Assembly (NCBI GenBank): GCA_944327405.1
Contig: CALVHK010000075.1
Coordinates: 1-5,057, forward strand
DNA: 5,057 nucleotides
Direction: 5' to 3'
Source of the DNA: an uncultured Bacilli bacterium
GTDB taxonomy: Bacteria; Bacillota_I; Bacilli_A; RF39; UBA660
Part shown: positions 1 through 5,057 of the stretch, one piece after another
Layout: every line of letters starts with the position of its first letter
How positions within the stretch are numbered: position 1 is the first letter of the stretch
Made by a program: the position numbers and the translations under genes
The notes under the pieces: model-generated
What the model saw: only the letters and a program-made list of their open reading frames with translations
What the model was told of the DNA's origin: nothing
The model's database searches: none

Positions 1-1
1 C

Positions 2-2623
2 CCAAGTACTACCAGTAGCACTCCAAATATGCCGGGTAGGAAAAATAGTGCTATGCAATCCCGAATTAGTAGTGGGGATGCTTTAGAAAATGCAAGTGGA
101 TCAGAAAATACGCAAGCTCCTGATGAAAATAATCTAGATGAGGAAACAAATGATGGTGGAATGTCACCACCTCCATCTGATTTACCACCTGATGATCTTG
201 AAGATAACCAAGAAGATGATAGTAAACAAAATGGTGATGGTAAGGCAGAAGGTAAGACTGATATTTTAGGTAGTATGTTTAAAAACTTTTGGGATAAACA
301 TAAATTTGCTATCATTTTAGGTGGTGGAGGAGGTATATTCTTCTTTCTTATCATTTTAGTTGTCCTTATGGGTGGCTCATTGGAAGAGGAAAATGGCGCG
401 ATGGGCTATATGGATTCGGCATGTAATTATAATGAAACAGAAGTTACGTTGATAAGCTGTGAGAGTGATGGAGAACTTTCTACTTATAGTTTGGAAGATT
501 TTGTTATTAATATGGCTTATGCTTATACTAGAGATGGTGAGTATTCGGATGAAGCAATTAAAGCTTTAATGATTACTTTAAAAACCAATGCTTTAAGTTA
601 TGGCAATTATAATAGTAGTAGTAAAGAAGTCGATGTTAGATTATGTGATGTATTTGACGGGGAAGGCGAAGACGCAGAAAGTGAATTATGGATCTTTGAA
701 GGTGTAGATGCAGAAGAAGCTTCTTTATCTAGTTTGTATGATGAGATTAGTAATTACATATATGTATCTTCCTCTTACACATCTACCATTTCGAATTTGT
801 CTAGCCGTAATGTTTTAGAATTTGATTCATCTGTGTTTGCAGAATTCCAAACTTTGGCTTCTAACGGAAATACATATTCACAAATTTTAAATGCAATGTA
901 TAATACAAATGTGGATGATAGTGAAGATGAAGAAACAGAAGAATATCGTGATACTTTGTTTTTAGGAGATTCCAGAACGGCTGGTATGCAAAATGCCGGT
1001 GTCATCAATGATAATAACTCTGTTTATGGAACTGGTTATGGTTATAACTGGCTAGTGGGTAACGGTACATTCACAGGAGATACTAACTCTCCTAGTGGTG
1101 GTGTTGCTGGTATTAATGCTTTAATGAATGATAATACTAGTTATAATATTGTTATTTGGCTTGGTGTTAATGATTATGGAAATGTGAATAATTATTATAA
1201 TGCTTATGTTGATTTAGCTACTAATGAGTGGAGTAATCATCATATTTATATTGTATCTGTAGGTCCTGTTGATGATGATTTATCAGAAAATGTTAAAAAC
1301 TCGGATATTGAAAATTTTAATCAAACGATGCAGAATTTAATTAATGGTTCTGGACTTGATAATTTACATTACATTGATTTAGGATATACGGAGGAAGATA
1401 TTAATACGTATGATAATAGTATGGGAGTTCATTATGGTCCTGAAGATTACCGTGCTATTTATGATATTATTATGAATAGTTTAAATACTACTTTGAGTTC
1501 CAGTTATCAATTATATAACTTAACTAGTTACTGTACTTATTATACTTTAACTGGTAATACAGCTTATTGGTGGCCGGTTGGTAGTGCATCTGCTACCAAT
1601 GGGAATATTTATGGAGGTGCACCTGCATCTATTAATATTACTTCTTATTTTGGACCTAGAACTGATCCTATTACGCATGAGTATAGTCCCGGGCATGGAG
1701 CGATTGATATTGGAGTGTCTCGTGGTACGCCTGTTATTGCTACTAGAGATGGAACAATAAGTTATGTAAATACGGGATGTAGTGAAGGTGATTATGGTTG
1801 CGGAGGATCTTATGGTAATTATGTAACAATTCAACATGATGATGAAGTTTTATCCCTTTATGCCCATTTAAGTGAACCTCTTGTGAGTGAAGGAGAAGAA
1901 GTCGTTCAAGGACAAATTATCGGATATTCTGGTAACACTGGTCGTTCAACTGGACCTCACCTTCATTTTGAAATAAGACTTAATGGAACAAGGGTAAATC
2001 CTCTTGATTATGTTGATCCAGAAAATCCTAGACCGATTGCTTCCACTGGTATCAATATTGCTGGAGAAGAGGGCGATTATCAAAATATGCTTTGTTCTAG
2101 TTTACTTGCTAGTGGGTATTCTGAAAACGCTACAATTGGAATTATGGCCAATGTTTATCATGAAAGTGGTTTTATTCCTACAAATTTGCAAAATTCTTAC
2201 AATAATTCATTAGGTTATTCAGACAGTGAATATACGCTTGCGGTAGATAATGGGACTTATACTAATTTTGTATATGATAGGGCTGGCTATGGATTAGTAC
2301 AATGGACGAGTAGCGGGCGTAAGGAGAGACTTTATAATTATGCACAAGAGAGAAATATGTCTATCGGAAGTTTTGAAATGCAGTTTAATTTTATGCTTTA
2401 TGAGTTAGAAAATTATTATGCTAATACATATAAATATTTGAATGGAAATCATAGTGCAGTAGAAATTGGGGCATATTGGTGCGATCATTTTGAAAGTCCT
2501 AGTGGTAGTGAACCTTGTAGTGTTTATGGTAATTGCCCATCTAGTCACTGTGTTAGTAGAACTGAAGGGGATATAGAAGCTTTAGACCTTACTACATACG
2601 TTCAAAACGGTTGTAGTTATTAG
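2..2623 (+). CDS. Membrane-anchored multi-domain cell-wall hydrolase (SpoIID-like, SGNH, M23 peptidase, phage-tail-lysozyme domains), 5' partial
   Basis: This is a predicted surface enzyme that cuts or remodels peptidoglycan. The frame is open to the left edge. The ATG at 29 has no Shine-Dalgarno, so the true start probably lies upstream. Residues are numbered from that ATG. Residues 1-92 are Asp/Glu/Pro/Ser-rich with no Cys, likely cytoplasmic. Residues 93-116 are one membrane segment with a run of five Gly. Residues 150-294 look SpoIID-like (LEDFV, then DEAIKAL and a terminal YSQILNAMY), but the expected catalytic Glu is absent. Residues 308-485 are an SGNH hydrolase: GDSRTAG with Ser315, GVND with Asn381, and His468. 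Residues 530-665 are an M23 metallopeptidase with Zn ligands His556, Asp560 and His646, plus His613 and His644. Residues 684-825 resemble phage tail lysozyme, with ESGF (Glu712) and YGLVQW. The M23 and lysozyme calls are strong; SGNH is good; SpoIID-like is tentative. It forms a coupled pair with the next gene, like Tn916 orf14-orf13. Confidence 0.85.
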   Translation, partial: PSTTSSTPNMPGRKNSAMQSRISSGDALENASGSENTQAPDENNLDEETNDGGMSPPPSDLPPDDLEDNQEDDSKQNGDGKAEGKTDILGSMFKNFWDKHKFAIILGGGGGIFFFLIILVVLMGGSLEEENGAMGYMDSACNYNETEVTLISCESDGELSTYSLEDFVINMAYAYTRDGEYSDEAIKALMITLKTNALSYGNYNSSSKEVDVRLCDVFDGEGEDAESELWIFEGVDAEEASLSSLYDEISNYIYVSSSYTSTISNLSSRNVLEFDSSVFAEFQTLASNGNTYSQILNAMYNTNVDDSEDEETEEYRDTLFLGDSRTAGMQNAGVINDNNSVYGTGYGYNWLVGNGTFTGDTNSPSGGVAGINALMNDNTSYNIVIWLGVNDYGNVNNYYNAYVDLATNEWSNHHIYIVSVGPVDDDLSENVKNSDIENFNQTMQNLINGSGLDNLHYIDLGYTEEDINTYDNSMGVHYGPEDYRAIYDIIMNSLNTTLSSSYQLYNLTSYCTYYTLTGNTAYWWPVGSASATNGNIYGGAPASINITSYFGPRTDPITHEYSPGHGAIDIGVSRGTPVIATRDGTISYVNTGCSEGDYGCGGSYGNYVTIQHDDEVLSLYAHLSEPLVSEGEEVVQGQIIGYSGNTGRSTGPHLHFEIRLNGTRVNPLDYVDPENPRPIASTGINIAGEEGDYQNMLCSSLLASGYSENATIGIMANVYHESGFIPTNLQNSYNNSLGYSDSEYTLAVDNGTYTNFVYDRAGYGLVQWTSSGRKERLYNYAQERNMSIGSFEMQFNFMLYELENYYANTYKYLNGNHSAVEIGAYWCDHFESPSGSEPCSVYGNCPSSHCVSRTEGDIEALDLTTYVQNGCSY

Positions 2624-2627
2624 GAGG
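2622..2627 (+). promoter_or_regulatory. Shine-Dalgarno of the NTF2-like gene, overlapping the upstream stop codon
   Basis: The AGGAGG overlaps the last two bases of the TAG stop of the wall-hydrolase gene and lies only 4 bases (ATAT) before the ATG at 2632. The site is a perfect match to the anti-Shine-Dalgarno core, though the spacing is shorter than usual. This arrangement implies one transcript and translational coupling of the two genes, so their products are probably made together. Confidence 0.8.
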
Positions 2628-2631
2628 ATAT

Positions 2632-3537
2632 ATGAATAAAGAGAAAAAGAAAGTATTAATTATTGTAGGAGTTATCATTGCTATCATTGCTCTTTTAGCA
2701 TATCTATTGAGTGTGATGATAGGTGATGAAGTGGAGGTACCTAGTGAGCCAGTCAATCCAGTTGATCCTTCCGAGCCAACTGATGTGCTAAATACAGAAA
2801 TTGCTAAACTTGATGATGCTTCTACATTCTTTACTATTCAAAATATAATGAATGACTATTATAATCTTATTTTTACAGAGAATACTAGTAGTTTATTACA
2901 AGTGTTAGATCCGGAATATATTCAGGAATATCATATTACTGCTAATAATGTTTATTCCATTATTCGAAATGATTATAATACAACGTCTTATGTTGCTACG
3001 GATATTTATTATAATCCCGATAGCTCAGTTACTTATTATTTTGTGAGTGGGTATCTTACGGATATACCATTGATAGGTGAGGATTATAATTATTATAGTT
3101 CCATAAGTTATTTAATTATTGTAGATGAAAGTACAAGCCGTTATGTTTTAAGGCCAATTAATACTTCGAATATACAGGACTATGCCGAAAACTATGATAT
3201 AGTTAGTAGAGAGTTGATTACAGGTTCTTCCTTCCGGGTTACGGAAATTAGTGAAGAAAGTAAACTTACAACTTATTTAAGTGAGTTTATGAATTTGCTT
3301 GTTTATTTTCCAAATGAAGCTTATCAATTATTAACTCAAGAAAAGCAACAAGAGTACGGAAGCGTTGATGGTTTTATAGAACAGATTGTGAATATTTATG
3401 AAGATTCATCTACGAGAATATTCAGCTTTGGATCGCGAGTAGAAAATGATATTCAGGTATACGAAATCATTGATGATAATCAGAATAGAATTACTTTATA
3501 TGAATATGGAATTAATGATTTTCGCATAACCTATTAA
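2632..3537 (+). CDS. Single-pass membrane protein with two probable NTF2-like domains (TcpC-like candidate)
   Basis: I do not recognise a named family from sequence identity; the description is structural. The 301-residue protein has a short Lys-rich start (KEKKK), one hydrophobic segment at residues 8-30, and a Pro/Glu/Val linker at 33-51. This predicts an N-in anchor with the rest outside. Two alpha/beta segments follow, about 60-185 and 205-301. Each opens with an amphipathic helix and a similar pattern (LLQVLDPEYIQEY at 88-100; AYQLLTQEKQQEY at 230-242), then several Tyr-rich beta strands. This is what tandem NTF2-like domains look like. It has no cysteine and no catalytic motif, so a scaffold or assembly role is likelier than an enzyme. 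TcpC (Tn916 orf13) and ConB of ICEBs1 are anchored proteins with this layout, and in Tn916 orf13 follows the wall hydrolase gene, as here. Function by analogy only. Confidence 0.7.
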   Translation: MNKEKKKVLIIVGVIIAIIALLAYLLSVMIGDEVEVPSEPVNPVDPSEPTDVLNTEIAKLDDASTFFTIQNIMNDYYNLIFTENTSSLLQVLDPEYIQEYHITANNVYSIIRNDYNTTSYVATDIYYNPDSSVTYYFVSGYLTDIPLIGEDYNYYSSISYLIIVDESTSRYVLRPINTSNIQDYAENYDIVSRELITGSSFRVTEISEESKLTTYLSEFMNLLVYFPNEAYQLLTQEKQQEYGSVDGFIEQIVNIYEDSSTRIFSFGSRVENDIQVYEIIDDNQNRITLYEYGINDFRITY

Positions 3538-3554
3538 AATGATCGAGTTTTTAC

Positions 3555-3583
3555 TTGTATTCGTTTCCTTTTTTTGTTATACT
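3555..3583 (+). promoter_or_regulatory. Sigma-A-type extended -10 promoter for ybxB
   Basis: The -10 box TATACT (3578-3583) is preceded by TGT (3575-3577), giving an extended -10 of the form TGnTATACT. A 17-base spacer separates it from a weak -35, TTGTAT (3555-3560). Transcription would start near 3590, leaving a leader of about 17 bases that just includes the ybxB Shine-Dalgarno. The promoter sits in the 69-base gap after the NTF2-like gene, so ybxB need not depend on read-through from the left. Confidence 0.7.
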
Positions 3584-3591
3584 TAATATAC

Positions 3592-3599
3592 AAAAAGGG
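3592..3599 (+). promoter_or_regulatory. Shine-Dalgarno of ybxB, fixing the ATG start at 3607
   Basis: AAAAAGGG ends 7 bases before the ATG at 3607, the usual distance. A TTG at 3574 in the same frame would add 11 residues, but it overlaps the extended -10 promoter and lies upstream of the predicted transcript start. The ATG is therefore the better start. Confidence 0.7.
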
Positions 3600-3606
3600 C
3601 GAGTCT

Positions 3607-4194
3607 ATGAATCAATATTTTACAAATAACGAAAATTTAAAAAGCAGGGAAAGAGTCATAAAATATAACTATGGCTCTAACTCTTTTTCTTTTGTAAGTG
3701 ATAATGGAGTGTTTTCAAAAAACAGACTCGATTTCGGTAGTATTACATTAATTGAGACGTATTTAAAAAATAAAAAGAACATTCAAAGTTTTTTAGATGT
3801 TGGATGCGGGTATGGTTTCTTATCTATTGTGCTAGCTCATGAGTTGAAGATCAGTGGTGTTGGTGTAGACGTCAATAGGCGAGCACTTAATCTAGCACAA
3901 AAAAATGCCAAGTTAAATCAAGTTAGTGTTTCTTTTATAGAGAGTAACATATATGAAGGGGTTCAAGGAACATTCGATTTAATTATTACCAATCCTCCTA
4001 TTCGAGCAGGTAAAGAAGTCGTCTTAAATATTTTAATGAAGGCGAAAGATTATTTGAATTTGGATGGAGAATTATGGATGGTAATTCGAAAGGATCAAGG
4101 GGCAAAAAGTATTATAAAAGTTCTAAATAATGCCTATAAGGTGGAAATTAAAGAAAAAAATAAAGGTTTTTATGTAATTGTTGCAAAAAACTAG
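3607..4194 (+). CDS. ybxB: YbxB/RsmC-like class I SAM-dependent methyltransferase, probable 16S rRNA (guanine-N2) methyltransferase
   Basis: The 195-residue cytoplasmic protein has the length of single-domain YbxB-type enzymes of Bacillota, which lack the extra N-terminal domain of E. coli RsmC. The N-terminus (MNQYFTNNENLKSRER) and the segment GVFSKNRLDFGS before the Rossmann fold are typical of this family. SAM-binding motif I is LDVGCGYG at residues 63-70. The acidic residue ending strand 2 lies in GVDVNRRAL. The catalytic motif IV is NPP at 129-131, continuing IRAGK; NPP is the signature of methylation of an exocyclic amino group. RsmC makes m2G1207 in 16S rRNA, and the same reaction is likely here. 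The gene lies directly before rpoB, as in many Bacillota, which strongly supports the assignment. It has its own promoter and a 99-base gap to rpoB. Confidence 0.9.
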   Translation: MNQYFTNNENLKSRERVIKYNYGSNSFSFVSDNGVFSKNRLDFGSITLIETYLKNKKNIQSFLDVGCGYGFLSIVLAHELKISGVGVDVNRRALNLAQKNAKLNQVSVSFIESNIYEGVQGTFDLIITNPPIRAGKEVVLNILMKAKDYLNLDGELWMVIRKDQGAKSIIKVLNNAYKVEIKEKNKGFYVIVAKN

Positions 4195-4223
4195 TTGACA
4201 TTAAAGAAAAATGTTGCTAAAAT
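4195..4223 (+). promoter_or_regulatory. Strong sigma-A-type promoter for rpoB
   Basis: A perfect -35 box TTGACA (4195-4200) starts at the base after the ybxB TAG stop. After a 17-base spacer comes the -10 box TAAAAT (4218-4223), 5 of 6 matches, preceded by TGC (4215-4217), an extended -10. Transcription should start near 4230. The leader to the GTG at 4294 is about 64 bases, with a run of seven T at 4245-4251 and no stable hairpin that I can see. This gives rpoB transcription independent of upstream genes. Confidence 0.85.
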
Positions 4224-4281
4224 TTTAAATTGGTGACGTATTTGTTTTTTTCTTTAAAAGAGCACTAAAAAATTAGATATT

Positions 4282-4288
4282 GGGGTGA
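4282..4288 (+). promoter_or_regulatory. Shine-Dalgarno of rpoB, selecting the GTG start at 4294
   Basis: GGGGTGA ends 5 bases before the GTG at 4294. Another GTG in the same frame at 4285 lies inside this site and so cannot be served by it. The 4294 start gives a protein beginning (M)AYKVEKFGDHRERRSF, which lines up with the start of other Bacillota RpoB proteins. Confidence 0.7.
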
Positions 4289-4293
4289 AGCGC

Positions 4294-5057
4294 GTGGCTT
4301 ATAAAGTTGAAAAATTTGGAGATCACAGAGAAAGAAGAAGTTTTTCTGTTTCTCGTAACACTATGGAATTACAAGATTTACTTGAAATTCAAAAGAAATC
4401 CTATCAAGAGTTTTTAGAGGTAGGTATTAAAGAAGTATTCGAGGATTTATTTCCAGTGGAATCTTTTACCGGAAATATTTCGGTAGAATTTGGTGATTAT
4501 TCTTTTGATACACCTAGATATTCTATTAAAGAAGCAAAAGAAAGAATGGTTAACTATGCTGCACCATTAAAGGTTCAAGCAAGAGTGTTTATCCATGAGA
4601 CAGGAGAGGTAAAAGAACAAGAAATCTTCCTTGGAGATATGCCTTTAATGACTGATGCAGGAACATTTATTATTAATGGAGCAGAAAGAGTAATTGTTTC
4701 GCAATTAGTACGTAGTCCATCTATTTATTTTAAAAGAGAAATTGATAAAAATGGACGAAGAATTATTAGTGGAGAGGTAATCCCTAATAAAGGTACCTGG
4801 CTAGAATACGAACTTGATGCTCGTAATATTATGTATGTTCGTATTGATCGTACCAGAAAAGTGCCTATTACTACTTTCCTTAGAGCTTTAGGCTTGTCTA
4901 GTGATGAAGATATTTATGAAGTATTTGGGGAGAATGATTATTTAACCAATACTATTGAAAAAGATAGTACGAGAAATACAGATGAAGCTTTAATTGAGAT
5001 TTATGAGAAATTAAGACCAGGAGAACCTGCGACACTTGATAGTAGTAAAAATCAACT
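4294..5057 (+). CDS. rpoB: DNA-directed RNA polymerase beta subunit, N-terminal part (cut by window end)
   Basis: The beta subunit forms half of the RNA polymerase active-site cleft and binds rifampicin. Only the first 254 codons plus two bases are present, from a protein usually of about 1200 residues; the frame runs open through the right edge. The match is unmistakable: RERRSF near residue 13, LLEIQKKSYQEFL, the strongly conserved stretch at 123-142 (GTFIING, then AERVIVSQLVRSP), VIPNKGTWLEYE, RIDRTRK at 183-189 and LRPGEP at 240-245. This covers the start of the beta protrusion and the first part of the lobe; the rifampicin-resistance region lies beyond the window. The start is GTG with a Shine-Dalgarno at 4282-4288, behind its own strong promoter. 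Nothing suggests disruption. Confidence 0.98.
   Translation, partial: MAYKVEKFGDHRERRSFSVSRNTMELQDLLEIQKKSYQEFLEVGIKEVFEDLFPVESFTGNISVEFGDYSFDTPRYSIKEAKERMVNYAAPLKVQARVFIHETGEVKEQEIFLGDMPLMTDAGTFIINGAERVIVSQLVRSPSIYFKREIDKNGRRIISGEVIPNKGTWLEYELDARNIMYVRIDRTRKVPITTFLRALGLSSDEDIYEVFGENDYLTNTIEKDSTRNTDEALIEIYEKLRPGEPATLDSSKNQ

Noticed and set aside
29..31. ATG at 29 as the true start of the wall-hydrolase gene
   Set aside because: No Shine-Dalgarno lies in the preceding 28 bases, and the same frame is open to the window edge, encoding Ser/Thr/Pro-rich residues that match the disordered tail that follows. The next ATG at 53 has only a poor site too far away. The gene is treated as 5' partial.
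488..910. A true sporulation gene (spoIID)
   Set aside because: The similarity covers only part of a much larger protein, the catalytic Glu is missing, and no other sporulation gene is present. A domain-level resemblance is all that is supported.
775..1008. Minus-strand frame inside the wall-hydrolase gene
   Set aside because: It is fully antisense to a conserved hydrolase region, has low-complexity composition and shows no recognisable motif. The minus-strand frame at 1547-1837 and the + strand out-of-frame stretches at 1578-1760 and 2004-2213 were rejected for the same reasons.
3537..3575. Possible intrinsic terminator after the NTF2-like gene
   Set aside because: CGAG (3544-3547) can pair with CTTG (3554-3557), and a run of seven T follows at 3569-3575. 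The stem is short and AT-rich, contains a G-T pair, needs bulges to extend, and is set back from the T-run, so it is too weak to call.
3574..3606. TTG start adding 11 residues to YbxB
   Set aside because: The TTG overlaps the extended -10 promoter and lies upstream of the predicted transcript start, while the ATG at 3607 has a well-spaced Shine-Dalgarno.
4231..4293. Riboswitch or attenuator in the rpoB leader
   Set aside because: The leader is only about 64 bases, has no convincing stem, and its T-run at 4245-4251 is not preceded by a GC-containing hairpin.
1..5057. CRISPR array, tRNA/rRNA genes, insertion sequences or attachment-site repeats
   Set aside because: No regularly spaced repeats, cloverleaf-like segments, transposase motifs or terminal inverted repeats were seen on reading both strands. 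Short repeated triplets encoding Asn/Tyr/Ser reflect protein composition.

Overview
The window is AT-rich, with every supported gene on the + strand. It uses the standard genetic code: Trp is TGG throughout and TGA is never read inside a gene. The partial RpoB at the right end, a ybxB-type methyltransferase directly before rpoB, and good Shine-Dalgarno sites all point to a low-GC Gram-positive (Bacillota, Bacilli-like) bacterium. The surface proteins are very rich in Asn, Tyr, Ser and Asp, as in uncultured gut Bacilli, but I cannot name a genus.

Layout. (1) Positions 2-2623 hold a large membrane-anchored, multi-domain cell-wall enzyme whose reading frame is still open at the left edge, so its N-terminus lies outside the window. 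Its order is an acidic cytoplasmic tail, one membrane segment, a SpoIID-like region, an SGNH hydrolase, an M23 (LytM-type) metallopeptidase and a phage-tail-lysozyme-type glycosidase. (2) Positions 2632-3537 hold a small membrane-anchored protein with two probable NTF2-like domains. Its Shine-Dalgarno overlaps the stop codon of gene 1, so the pair should be translationally coupled. (3) Positions 3538-3606 are a 69-base gap with a strong extended -10 promoter. (4) Positions 3607-4194 hold a ybxB/RsmC-like 16S rRNA guanine-N2 methyltransferase. (5) Positions 4195-4293 are a 99-base gap with a near-consensus promoter whose -35 box starts right after the ybxB stop. (6) Positions 4294 to the end hold the first 254 codons of rpoB.

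How it fits together. The right half is an ordinary housekeeping locus: ybxB-rpoB is a conserved Bacillota neighbourhood, here with separate promoters for each gene. The left half is the interesting part. An anchored multi-domain wall hydrolase followed directly by an anchored two-NTF2-domain protein mirrors the orf14 (TcpG/CwlT)-orf13 (TcpC) pair of Tn916-type conjugative elements. I infer that it is either the end of a conjugation (type IV secretion) module or a domesticated descendant of one, lying where rplJ-rplL would usually be. This inference rests on domain order and would need the upstream sequence to confirm.
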